NCBI GenBank assembly: GCA_031553855.1
Contig: JAVBKW010000005.1
Coordinates: 20,977-84,976, forward strand
DNA: 64,000 nucleotides
Direction of reading: 5' to 3'
Source of the DNA: RACS-047 sp031553855
Lineage (GTDB): Bacteria; Bacillota; Clostridia; Christensenellales; Pumilibacteraceae
Made by a program: the position numbers and the translations under genes. Each line of letters starts with the position of its first letter. The first letter of the stretch is position 1. The notes beneath the pieces were generated by a model. That model did not search any database, was not told where the DNA came from, and worked only from the letters and a program-made list of their open reading frames with translations. Below, piece by piece: positions 10,901 to 18,232 of the stretch.

Positions 10901-11273
10901 CAATATTATGAGAATTTCAGCTGAGGACGCAGGACAGATAGGCGGTTCGCTTAAAAAGAACGTATTTGTAGGAGAACAAGGTAAATCAAATCTGACTTCG
11001 GTTATGGTTTTCTTGTATAATAACAGCGACGTAGATATTGATTATACTTTTGATTCCGGTGTTTGGGGTACTATTAAAGCAAAATCGTATGGCTATCACT
11101 ACCGCGGCATGCAATACTCTCCTTATCAGTTGGGGCTTATTGATTCGAAAGGATATTTATCTGATTTTTCAATTTTAGTTAAAGCCAGCGATGGCTCAAC
11201 CGCTGATTTAGACCTACTAGTAGGCGACATACTTGTTAATGGCGATTTAGTTATAACGCCGCCGGCAGTTTAA
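7944..11273 (+). CDS. Large modular surface lipoprotein (InlB-type and Fn3-like repeats)
   Basis: Modular cell-surface lipoprotein of 1109 residues. The start at 7944 has a GGAGGG site 6 bases upstream; an in-frame TTG at 7932 overlaps that site and is rejected. The signal peptide ends in FAAC (Cys26). Residues about 35-180 hold two divergent InlB-B-type repeats (YSLDWLKINGEAV and GYKLSRVSIGKGS patterns). At least three Fn3-like modules follow, marked by LTWTEVANATGYKLYL, VTWESVAGASAYKLSL and FSWDAVTDTSGYEYRF. Two longer beta-rich modules contain EFYPD and EYYPDEFD. No catalytic motif was seen. It is the last gene before a strong terminator and probably acts as an adhesin or scaffold in glycan capture. 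Confidence 0.78.
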   Translation: MNKKLFLKFGALILCMLFALAGFAACQTETEYKITLPIGLTGGVVVCDKEIVTSKDTATIEAQPSDGYSLDWLKINGEAVETTGNKYVLKNVDKDVSVTAAFKLVEYDVTIIASSNGTVTASSTGANEGDIVTLTITPDRGYKLSRVSIGKGSGGSVTFNSAANTFVMPGEAVSVTATFVENRLSAPTVSFDTESMLLTWTEVANATGYKLYLDGGEAISFTTAQTREYDLSSMSGIISVEVVALGNYSASGNYMDSLAGETMADNRQPVEMTGDITTSTNHSTKKLTFTWTAALGAQDYKVRINSVSENAWVEIGNVTSYDYSYPAKAETTSFEIIPIGDEDHRDGTIYSKSFTFASPEPTSFDGTGRFITVAGDAGTTESFTLGGSGLPLPVIDTSSVDLNNSMTMSIIKEKLTGQAEDVVSKEVLHENVAVENKTFDISAGNYYQIKYKFTNNYGFLVEKSQTIFVFNSDMTHINEFYPDVSVNTSAAAFTGDTASVLNMVNASVLSNNLGEGKLVHATQGFAYEPAGLVAAKVNEGIVSFPSYKMPVSGATLTKLGFILYNDSDTDAIVMFATKAGTNWQWIPYATGDQADRAAPVIKAKSFAYYDAGDFYGLGIINPTTGLLNGFAFDVRSRGVDSKLSFYISMPIFNANAEVKLPSPVLTKQADGKTVTWESVAGASAYKLSLDSGVTWTDCPEKTYTYDGTEYITIKVKAVNAKAESDAASYTIDLRQKLATPVNVTVADNNTDGYTFSWDAVTDTSGYEYRFFKNGAWTAWTATNATSNKLLYADLNSASSILKIEVYATAGAGFADSEIAVSNDLTLTLPQFLTFPSDMRITGMDIPAGHFFVYLGDSSKKYNTPLPTYAEGTLTHSALMLGIAATLSGGAGNLWAGNPPVMDGTNGYRLYESFGLEITYKLTSPKGVVLERKQFIAATHLATPVYNAVSLFDEYYPDEFDTAVVSNYLTILSSGDLYDTAKGLLGNNIMRISAEDAGQIGGSLKKNVFVGEQGKSNLTSVMVFLYNNSDVDIDYTFDSGVWGTIKAKSYGYHYRGMQYSPYQLGLIDSKGYLSDFSILVKASDGSTADLDLLVGDILVNGDLVITPPAV

Positions 11274-11286
11274 AGCCATAATTATA

Positions 11287-11332
11287 AATATATTTCCCGC
11301 CGTTCTTTAAAACGGACGGCGGGAAATATATT
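11287..11332 (+). terminator. Strong hairpin terminator after the lipoprotein operon
   Basis: Perfect 17-bp inverted repeat (11287-11303 with 11316-11332, core TTTCCCGCCGT/ACGGCGGGAAA) around a 12-base loop, 13 bases after the stop of the large lipoprotein gene. It ends the transporter/lipoprotein operon and separates it from the intracellular enzyme genes. The 3' side is AT-rich rather than a pure T run. Confidence 0.85.
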
Positions 11333-11382
11333 ATTAATATTTTAAAAAACATAAAATTTTAATGCAGGATGAGGAGAAGATA

Positions 11383-12573
11383 ATGCAGCCATTAATTGAA
11401 AAGCAAGAGCTGTCTGAGCGCATCAAGAAATTCCGCGCGCTTATGACAAAGAACAACGTCGATCTAGCAGTCGGGTTTTCTAATCTTTTAGACCCCTCTA
11501 CGGTACGATATTTCAGCAATTTCGCGCCCGTTAACGAAAGCTCGGCAATTATAATCCCGCTTGAGGGAGAAGTAACCGTTTGCAGCGGACAGGCGTCTTA
11601 TGATTTAGCGCTAATAGATAATATCCTTGAAAACTCCGTGATCAAAGTTTTTCCCGAGATAGGCGAGGTTTCCGGCTTTGAATACGATTTTGAAGGGCAG
11701 CTTGAGTTCGGCGAATATTTTCGTCAGATCAAGGCCGACAAAAAAATTAAAAAAATTGCCGTGTTAGGAAAACTGATTTTTCCCTGGGTCATCTACGCTA
11801 AGCTGTTAGATACTTTCAAAGGCTGTGAAATCGTTAATTTTGATAATGAGTTTTATTCTCTGCGAATCATAAAATCAGCGTCGGAGATAGCCTGCATGAG
11901 GCGCTCCTCCCGCATTATTTCCGACACTTTTTTAACTGCTGTTCCCCGTATCAAGCTAGGGATGACTGAGCTTGAGATACAAGCTGAATTTGAAGCCGAG
12001 ATATTAAGGAACGGAGCGGAAAGTTATGTTCAGGCGTTTGCGCCTATGATTTCAACGGGGGAAGTGCGTTCGCATATCAGTATGTGCAGAAACACTTCGC
12101 GAAAAATAAAGGAAAGCGAAATACTAAATCTTGCGGCAGGCTCGTGTTATCAAGGTTATAACGGTATGATCTGCGCGCCGCATGTTGTGGGCGAAATCCC
12201 GAAAAAGATAAAAGACGCAGTAAAGTGCGCGTATGACGCTCTAAACATAGCAGCCGATAAAATGCGTCCCGGTACTCCCGCGGGCGTTATTATGGATGCA
12301 TATACCGACTATTTAACGAAAATGGGATATATTGAATATTGCCCGTACGGATCGTTGCACAGCACGGGAATGCTTGAATGCGAGGCCCCGGTTTTCTCTA
12401 AAGCAAACGGCCGTGTCATAGAAGAAAATATGACCATGTGCATAGACGCTTATTTTAAAGGTATGGAATGGGGCAGCTTCAGAGTTGAGGATACGTATGT
12501 TATAACTAAAAAAGGTGCGGAGCGTATTACCGAATATAACGATAAATGCCTGCCTGTAATATTTAAATTTTGA
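11383..12573 (+). CDS. M24-family (creatinase/aminopeptidase P-like) protein lacking metal aspartates
   Basis: Pita-bread-fold protein of the M24 family with an N-terminal creatinase-like domain (about 1-130) and a C-terminal M24 domain. The start at 11383 has AGGAG 7 bases upstream; the in-frame ATG at 11362 has no ribosome site. In true metallopeptidases two Asp ligands sit in motifs like DxG and SDxTR; here these positions read ILNLAAG and YNGMICAP, so both Asp are gone. Later ligand-like residues survive (LHSTGMLECEAP and FRVEDTYVI). This pattern matches creatinase-like members that do not use metals, so peptidase activity is doubtful; hydrolysis of a small C-N substrate is possible. It is followed 8 bases later by an ASRT-family gene. 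Confidence 0.8.
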   Translation: MQPLIEKQELSERIKKFRALMTKNNVDLAVGFSNLLDPSTVRYFSNFAPVNESSAIIIPLEGEVTVCSGQASYDLALIDNILENSVIKVFPEIGEVSGFEYDFEGQLEFGEYFRQIKADKKIKKIAVLGKLIFPWVIYAKLLDTFKGCEIVNFDNEFYSLRIIKSASEIACMRRSSRIISDTFLTAVPRIKLGMTELEIQAEFEAEILRNGAESYVQAFAPMISTGEVRSHISMCRNTSRKIKESEILNLAAGSCYQGYNGMICAPHVVGEIPKKIKDAVKCAYDALNIAADKMRPGTPAGVIMDAYTDYLTKMGYIEYCPYGSLHSTGMLECEAPVFSKANGRVIEENMTMCIDAYFKGMEWGSFRVEDTYVITKKGAERITEYNDKCLPVIFKF

Positions 12574-12581
12574 GGTGAACA

Positions 12582-12956
12582 ATGCAGAACGGTAAAAAGA
12601 ATTGGTATATTGCGGACGGTTGGATTCCCGTAGCAAAAATGAACAATGAAAGCGGCTACGAGGGGCATGAGGCATTAATTTTACTTAATTGCAACGATAA
12701 GCCCGCAAAGGTTTATTTAGATATTTATTTTGAAGATAAGGACCCCATCGAGGGAATCCTTGTTGAGGTCGCCGCAAAGCGGGTGCGCTGTTTCCGGCTC
12801 GATAAACCGGAGGAAATCGGAGGTGTGACGCTTGGACGGCTGTATCAGTATTCGCTGCGGATAAGGTCGGAAATTCCTATTGTGGCGCAATTTGGGAGAA
12901 TGGATGTGACTCAGCCAAACTGTTCTTACATCGGCCTAATGGGTTACAGCGAGTAG
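12582..12956 (+). CDS. ASRT-family small protein (sensory rhodopsin transducer-like)
   Basis: Small cytoplasmic beta-sandwich protein of the Anabaena sensory rhodopsin transducer family (PF07100). Family-like features are the N-terminal WYIADGWIP, the central HEALILLNCND, the strand pair VYLDIYFEDKDPIEG and the C-terminal PIVAQFGRMD. There is no rhodopsin gene nearby. The family has been proposed to bind small molecules and is found next to sugar-metabolism genes in non-phototrophs, which fits this locus. It has no signal peptide. A strong GAGGTGA site precedes the ATG, and the gene is followed by its own terminator. The ligand and any partner are unknown; a sugar-sensing role is inferred. 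Confidence 0.85.
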   Translation: MQNGKKNWYIADGWIPVAKMNNESGYEGHEALILLNCNDKPAKVYLDIYFEDKDPIEGILVEVAAKRVRCFRLDKPEEIGGVTLGRLYQYSLRIRSEIPIVAQFGRMDVTQPNCSYIGLMGYSE

Positions 12957-12976
12957 TAACCGGCAATTTAATCAAG

Positions 12977-13018
12977 AAAAGCAGAATGTCTGACGGATCA
13001 GACAACTGCTTTTTTTTG
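12977..13018 (+). terminator. Rho-independent terminator after the ASRT-family gene
   Basis: Two-part stem: AAAAGCAG/CTGCTTTT outside and TGTCTGA/TCAGACA inside with loop CGGA, followed by a run of T. It begins 21 bases after the ASRT stop codon. It ends the short M24-ASRT unit just before the first copy of the 139-bp repeat. Confidence 0.88.
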
Positions 13019-13043
13019 CTAAAATCCTTGCAGTTAAAACAGT

Positions 13044-13180
13044 TTGATTCCAGAAGCCAAAATGCTTGCTTGCAAGGGCATTTTTGCGCCACCGACAAAG
13101 GTGCATACCCCGCGCTTTAGCGCGGAAGACGCGCCAAAGGCGCGAGGTGCAGGATTTATCCTGCGGTATGAATACGTTTA
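13044..13180 (+). repeat. Structured dispersed repeat, copy A
   Basis: First of four ~139-bp copies in the window, all in the same orientation. It begins TTGATTC and ends GAATACGTTTA. Four hairpins lie in series: AAAATGC...GCATTTT; CCGCGC-TTTA-GCGCGG (13110-13125); CGCGCC-AAA-GGCGCG; and GCAGGA-TTTA-TCCTGC. Antisense ATG frames inside it (starting MSVAQKCPCKQAF) recur with the repeat but run into unrelated flanks, so they are not taken as genes. Confidence 0.92.
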
Positions 13181-13290
13181 TTGAAAAATAAAAACTACCA
13201 AGAAAATAAGATATTATCCTAATGATTTTGACTGCAGAAATTGATAAAATGAAAACAATAAATGAAAATTTTTCTGACGGGAGTAAAAGT

Positions 13291-15009
13291 ATGACTATAA
13301 CGCCGGATTATCGCGTCATCATAAGCAAAAATGCAACAGAAAGTGAGAAATACGCGGCAGAACTATTTTGCCGTTATATATTTCTTTCTACTGAAAAAGA
13401 GTTTCCTGTGCTTAGCGATTCGGAGCCTGAAACAAAAAAAGAAATCGTAATTGGCAAAACCAACCGTGAAAAAAAAGGCAAATTTGACCGTAACGTAATG
13501 GGCCCCGAGGGCTACAGGATATTATGCGACAAAGAGCGCGTATTCTTAGTGGGCGGGGGCGACAGAGGTATATTGTACGCCGTTCTGCAGTTTTTAGAGG
13601 ATTACTCAGGCTGCCGTTTTTTCACAAAAAACTGTGAGAAAATTGTTAAGAACTCGTCAATCAAACTACCAGAAACTTTGGATATGTTCTATCGTCCGCC
13701 GTTTGAAATGCGCGATTTGTTTTTTGCCTGCGAAAATGACGCCGCCACAGCTTTACGTCACCGCATCAACCGGTCGCATTTTAATATCAGGTATATTCCT
13801 GAAAATTTCGGCGGAAGCCTGCGTTTTGCCGGTTATTACGCTCATACCTTAGGCGAGCTTACCGAAACGGGATACAATGGTCCCGGGCCTTGTATGTCAA
13901 GCGAGAAGACTTTCGAGATTGTTATGAAAAATCTTTATAAAAGACTCGCGGACAATCCCGGCGGAGATTATGTATGTATTGCGGAGAATGACGATTTTAG
14001 ATATTGCAGGTGCCCTGAGTGTGAAAAGACGGCCAAAGAAGAAGGGGGATGGTCGGGAGTACTTCTGCGTTTTGTAAACAAATGTGCGGCTGCGCTTGAA
14101 AAAGACTTCCCGGCTTTAAAGGTTTTGACTTATGCATATCAGCATACGCGTACACCGCCGAAAAAAGAAAGACCGCGCAAAAACGTCTGCGTTATGGTTT
14201 GTTCTATTGACTGCTGCTTTTCCCATTCATTTGAAGCCTGCGACACTCCTTCGCCTGCGCCGTGGATGGAGATAGACAACAACAGAAATTTTCAAATCGA
14301 TTTAAAAGAGTGGTCTGAAATTTGCGACAATATATACGTATGGGATTACGTAATCAATTTTCACCACTATTTGACGCCCTTCCCGAACTTTAATAATTTG
14401 CGCGCGAATATGAATTTTCTTCATAAATGCAAGGTCAAAGGCGTGTTTATTCAAGGCCTTAGCAATTTAGAGCGCGATCTTGGGTATGGCGAATTCGGGG
14501 AGCTGAGGGCATACGTTTTGTCAAAACTTGCTTTTAAGCCGGATATGGATGTTGAGGAATTCGCGGTGCATTATTTTGAGTTTATGGAATATTTTTACGG
14601 CGAAGGCTTTTATTATATCAAACGTTATATCGACAAGGTAAATGAGTCTGCAAAGGATAATCACATTAATATTTATTCTCACCCGCTAAAAATCATCCCT
14701 CCCCAAAAGGCAGCTGAGTTTATTGATTTCGGAAATTATTGCTTTGACCGCGCCATAGAGCTTGCTGATGAAAAACAGAAGCGAAATTTGGAAAGAGCGC
14801 GACTTCAAGTTACGTATTATGAACAAATTTATTATCATGCCCAAAAATATTTAAACGGTACGCCGGAGCAGAAAAAGGCGTATATTGAAAAAAATAAAGC
14901 GTTTTATGAGCAACTGTGCGCAAACAACATTTTTATGAATCCTGATAGCCGCTTGCCCGCTGCTCCGGATTTCACAAGTCCGCCGGATCTTTGGCATAAG
15001 CTTGGGTAA
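13291..15009 (+). CDS. DUF4838-domain protein, glycosidase-like
   Basis: Cytoplasmic protein of the DUF4838 type. Residues about 1-120 form an alpha/beta N-terminal domain as in alpha-glucuronidases and GH20 domain 2 (EIVIGKTNRE, GPEGYRIL, GDRGILYAVLQFL). The DUF4838 core follows with the family Cys motif YCRCPECEK near residue 238, then SGVLLRFVNKCA and a C-terminal helical part. The start at 13291 is preferred because GGGAG lies just upstream and the family homology begins there; in-frame ATGs at 13222 and 13249 lack a ribosome site. No signal peptide is visible. DUF4838 genes cluster with polysaccharide-use genes, but no activity is established that I can name. A carbohydrate-active role is inferred. 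Confidence 0.78.
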   Translation: MTITPDYRVIISKNATESEKYAAELFCRYIFLSTEKEFPVLSDSEPETKKEIVIGKTNREKKGKFDRNVMGPEGYRILCDKERVFLVGGGDRGILYAVLQFLEDYSGCRFFTKNCEKIVKNSSIKLPETLDMFYRPPFEMRDLFFACENDAATALRHRINRSHFNIRYIPENFGGSLRFAGYYAHTLGELTETGYNGPGPCMSSEKTFEIVMKNLYKRLADNPGGDYVCIAENDDFRYCRCPECEKTAKEEGGWSGVLLRFVNKCAAALEKDFPALKVLTYAYQHTRTPPKKERPRKNVCVMVCSIDCCFSHSFEACDTPSPAPWMEIDNNRNFQIDLKEWSEICDNIYVWDYVINFHHYLTPFPNFNNLRANMNFLHKCKVKGVFIQGLSNLERDLGYGEFGELRAYVLSKLAFKPDMDVEEFAVHYFEFMEYFYGEGFYYIKRYIDKVNESAKDNHINIYSHPLKIIPPQKAAEFIDFGNYCFDRAIELADEKQKRNLERARLQVTYYEQIYYHAQKYLNGTPEQKKAYIEKNKAFYEQLCANNIFMNPDSRLPAAPDFTSPPDLWHKLG

Positions 15010-15068
15010 ATAAAAAAATCTGTATGTTATTAATTTGATGATCTAATAATTTAAAACGTGAGGGTATA

Positions 15069-17267
15069 ATGAATATTAACAAAAAATTTGCTGATGCAAA
15101 GGCGCCCGCGGCACATGTTGCTATATGGATGGCATTGATCGGATTTGATAGGGACAAACCGGACAAGGGCGCGTCTGAATATTTGTCGAACTTAGGCTTC
15201 ACGCCTTCGGCAATATCGTTATTTGTGCAAAATCCGGATCTTTTATTGTTTCATCAGGATATGGATGAAGAACGCCTTTTGCCGCGTGACTGCTGCAATT
15301 ATTACGGTGCGTTGGTCAACGAGATACGCGCAATTCAGCCATGGACAAATTATGATCTCAAAGAGCTTGGCGCAAATTTGAAAAAAGCCGGCGTAGAAAC
15401 ATATTTGGGTTTTATGGGCACGCATCTTTGTCCGCTTGATGAAAACGATGACTCGACTGTGCCTAACGGAATAATGGGGTATCCGTGCAAAATAGATTTT
15501 ATGCTTCAGCATAAGGAACTAACTTATGAAAGTACTCTGGAAAAAGGTTACATAAATCTATTTAAAAATTTTAACGACGGAACATCGTTTGAGGATTTTT
15601 TTATAAATCAAGCGTTAAAAACACTGATCGATTATGATATAGACGGGATCCATTTTTCCGACTCGATTTTTCCGCCGTGCATTGGCGTAAAAAACGGAGA
15701 TTTTTCGGATTTCATGTTGAATTCATTTATAGATTGCTATCCTTCCTTAAATATTCCTAAGGAGTTGAGACTCTCTTTAAAAGACAAAAACAGTCCGGGT
15801 ATAAACGCGAGGGCGGAATATATTTGGAAAAACCATCGTATTGACTGGATAACCTTTTACGCAGAAAGATGGGGGAAGTTTTTTACTAAGCTTTGCTCGG
15901 TGTTGCATAAAGCCGGCAAAAAGGTTATGGTAAACAATTCGTGGACGAGTGAACCGTTTGAATCGCTCTACAGATTCGGTATCGACTATAAGATATTGGA
16001 ACGTTCCGGAATAGATATTATCTGTGTCGAAAATCAAGCGACGACGCAAATGAATTCCGACGGCGGACGATATAAAATACACGAACATATGCTGATGCCC
16101 GCAATAATGAAAGCGTATGCCCCGAAAATGGAAACCCTAGCTTTTAATTTTACCCGTGATTCAACAGAGGAAAATTCCGCGCTTGATCATTTTCCTTGTC
16201 CTACCGAGCGTGAGCTTTATGCATTGGCCTCAACGCTTTATACCGATAAAGAAGGTTCGAAACGAGCTATTGACGGATATTTTGTGTGCCTAGGCGACGG
16301 GGTGAGAAAGCATGAATGGAACTGGCTCAATCAGCGTTACCGCATAGCTTTATCAGGCGACGGCGCGCGCGCTTTGACCTATACGCTTATGTGGTCGGAT
16401 GCTATGGTTTTTGACTTTTTGCCGGATTATATAAAAACGCGCCGATGGTCTTTGCATAAAATAGCATCGGAACTTTCAAAAAACGGAGCGAAATACAGCG
16501 CCGTCGCGCGCATAAGTGATATTTCGTCCGTTAGTGGAACAATACTAGTACCTAACGCCGACCTGTTGAATGAGGAAGAAAAAAAGCTTATTTTAAACTA
16601 TAAAAACGGAGCGGTGATTTTCACTTCCGTTTCAGGTAAAAAAGACAGATTTAATGGTTTCAAAAACAATTCGGACATATTTGAAGACCGTTTTGTAAAA
16701 AATCCGGCATATTGCATGTGCGCGGGAATACTCAACCGCTCAAAAGATAATCAAGCAGATATTCAGGCTTTGCTTAATATTGACGGATCAATGCCCGAAA
16801 TAACTGATACGGCTGCAGTCGTAGATAATGATTTTTGGTTTTATGATATTCCGTTCAACAAAGTTTCAGACGGCTTTATAAAAGCACTTGCTCAGGTGAT
16901 TATCGGAGAGGGCAACCCGTATTTTTATTTAGAATCTGTACCGAAATTTTATGATTTGTTTTCACCTGTTAAAACTGCTCCTGATAATATTGAGATATTT
17001 TCAGCACATGAAACAAAGAGCGGACGGGTAAAAATAATACTGGAAAATGACCGATATAATACATATCGTCATATTCACATTATGTTTAAACGCCCTGTGA
17101 AAAAGATTATCAACGTTATGGAATTTCCGATCATTCCGTTAAAACTCATTCTTGAGGAAGGGATCCGCGCATACAGCGAAAAATATGAGGAACATATTAA
17201 GCGCGCCAAAGGCTGTGTTGTTAAAATACCGCCGGGAGGAGTACAGGTTATTGAACTTGATTTTTGA
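15069..17267 (+). CDS. Putative TIM-barrel glycoside-hydrolase-like protein
   Basis: Not assigned to a named family with certainty. The 732 residues lack a signal peptide. The first ~450 look like a (beta/alpha)8 barrel of glycosidase type: strand-end motifs YLGFMGTHLCP, YDIDGIHFSDSIFPP, KVMVNNSWTSEP and IDIICVENQ contain acidic or polar residues where glycosidase barrels place catalytic groups. The region after residue 470 resembles a glutamine-amidotransferase-like beta-galactosidase middle domain (ISSVSGTILVPNADLL), followed by a small beta-sandwich ending VKIPPGGVQVIEL. This layout recalls GH42- or GH29-related enzymes. The stop codon lies within the first bases of repeat copy B. Substrate unknown. 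Confidence 0.6.
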   Translation: MNINKKFADAKAPAAHVAIWMALIGFDRDKPDKGASEYLSNLGFTPSAISLFVQNPDLLLFHQDMDEERLLPRDCCNYYGALVNEIRAIQPWTNYDLKELGANLKKAGVETYLGFMGTHLCPLDENDDSTVPNGIMGYPCKIDFMLQHKELTYESTLEKGYINLFKNFNDGTSFEDFFINQALKTLIDYDIDGIHFSDSIFPPCIGVKNGDFSDFMLNSFIDCYPSLNIPKELRLSLKDKNSPGINARAEYIWKNHRIDWITFYAERWGKFFTKLCSVLHKAGKKVMVNNSWTSEPFESLYRFGIDYKILERSGIDIICVENQATTQMNSDGGRYKIHEHMLMPAIMKAYAPKMETLAFNFTRDSTEENSALDHFPCPTERELYALASTLYTDKEGSKRAIDGYFVCLGDGVRKHEWNWLNQRYRIALSGDGARALTYTLMWSDAMVFDFLPDYIKTRRWSLHKIASELSKNGAKYSAVARISDISSVSGTILVPNADLLNEEEKKLILNYKNGAVIFTSVSGKKDRFNGFKNNSDIFEDRFVKNPAYCMCAGILNRSKDNQADIQALLNIDGSMPEITDTAAVVDNDFWFYDIPFNKVSDGFIKALAQVIIGEGNPYFYLESVPKFYDLFSPVKTAPDNIEIFSAHETKSGRVKIILENDRYNTYRHIHIMFKRPVKKIINVMEFPIIPLKLILEEGIRAYSEKYEEHIKRAKGCVVKIPPGGVQVIELDF

Positions 17268-17402
17268 TTTTAGAAGCAAAAATGCTTGCTTGCAAGGGCA
17301 TTTTTGCGCCACCGACAAAGGGTGCATACCCCGCACTTTAGTGCGGAAGGCGCGCCAACGGTGCGAGGTGCAGGATTTATCCAGCGGTATGAATACCCTT
17401 TA
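17264..17402 (+). repeat. Structured dispersed repeat, copy B, with compensatory change
   Basis: Second copy of the 139-bp repeat. The second hairpin reads CCGCAC-TTTA-GTGCGG (17331-17346) where copy A has CCGCGC-TTTA-GCGCGG, a G-C to A-T change that keeps the pair. The third hairpin keeps pairing through a G-T wobble (CGCGCC-AAC-GGTGCG). The fourth has one mismatch (TCCAGC). The repeat boundary TTGATTT supplies the TGA stop of the preceding gene. Confidence 0.92.
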
Positions 17403-17437
17403 TTACATGAAAATTCAACCGGAGGCAATTAATAGAT

Positions 17438-18232
17438 ATGAAAAAACTTAAATTGATTGACTGTAATGCCTGTATCGGCTACGGCACAGTAAACCGTTTC
17501 ATAACAAACCATGAAAACTATCCTGTGTATGAAAAGGTCAAACAAGCTAAAAATGCGGACGAGCTGATAAAGGAAATGGATTTTTGCGGCGTGGATGAGG
17601 CGATCGTTTACCATCAGGATATGTTCGACGTCGCGCCCGATTATGGCAATAAGAAATTTTTAGCCGATAAGAAAAATTTTACAGGCAGGCTTAAAGGGAC
17701 AATCACGGTACTTCCCTCCGTTTCCGACGATTTACACTCGACGGACCTGATACTGAAAACTATTAAAGAGCACTCTCTTGTGGGAGTAAGAATATTTCCT
17801 GAGCAAAACAGGTTTATGCCCGATAGGATCACATGCGGGGATTTGTTTGATATGCTCACAGAATATTCAATACCGTTATATTTAACGCCGTATGCCGGCT
17901 GGGAGCATATATTTTCAATTTTAAAAGAGTTTCCGAAGCTCACCGTAATAATTTATAATTATGGTTTGTGGGGAAGCGACAGATATTTTTTTCCGCTTAT
18001 TAAAGCGTATCCGAATACGTATGTCGATTCAAGCGATTATCAGGTTTTGAACGGACTGAAAAATTTTGTCTCAAAAGCATCTTCTTCTCGCATGCTGTTC
18101 GGTACAAACTTTCCAATGGATAATATGGGCGGCCCTATCGCAACACTTTTAAGCGCGAGGATAAGCGATGAACAAAAAGAGGAAATCGCGTATAAAAACA
18201 TAACAAGATTAATGGAGGGCATAAGGGTATGA
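17438..18232 (+). CDS. Amidohydrolase-2 family protein without the HxH motif
   Basis: TIM-barrel protein of the amidohydrolase-2 family (PF04909). Active members begin with D-x-H-x-H for metal binding; here the same site reads IDCNACIG, with neither His. The late barrel motif LFGTNFPMDN replaces the usual GTD/SD with GTN. The overall fold signals remain: GVRIFPEQNRF, YLTPYAGWEH and the C-terminal NITRLM. It may be a regulatory or structural partner of its neighbour. Its stop overlaps the next start (ATGA at 18229), so the two are translated together. The start has GGAGG 12 bases upstream. The binding or catalytic role is unknown. Confidence 0.78.
   Translation: MKKLKLIDCNACIGYGTVNRFITNHENYPVYEKVKQAKNADELIKEMDFCGVDEAIVYHQDMFDVAPDYGNKKFLADKKNFTGRLKGTITVLPSVSDDLHSTDLILKTIKEHSLVGVRIFPEQNRFMPDRITCGDLFDMLTEYSIPLYLTPYAGWEHIFSILKEFPKLTVIIYNYGLWGSDRYFFPLIKAYPNTYVDSSDYQVLNGLKNFVSKASSSRMLFGTNFPMDNMGGPIATLLSARISDEQKEEIAYKNITRLMEGIRV

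Noticed and set aside
11362..11382. Upstream ATG at 11362 for the M24-family gene
   Set aside because: No ribosome site; the ATG at 11383 has AGGAG at good spacing.
12877..13098. Antisense frames across repeat copies A, B and C beginning MSVAQKCPCKQAF
   Set aside because: They arise because the repeat itself is conserved; each runs into an unrelated flank, and none has a ribosome site or a shared end.
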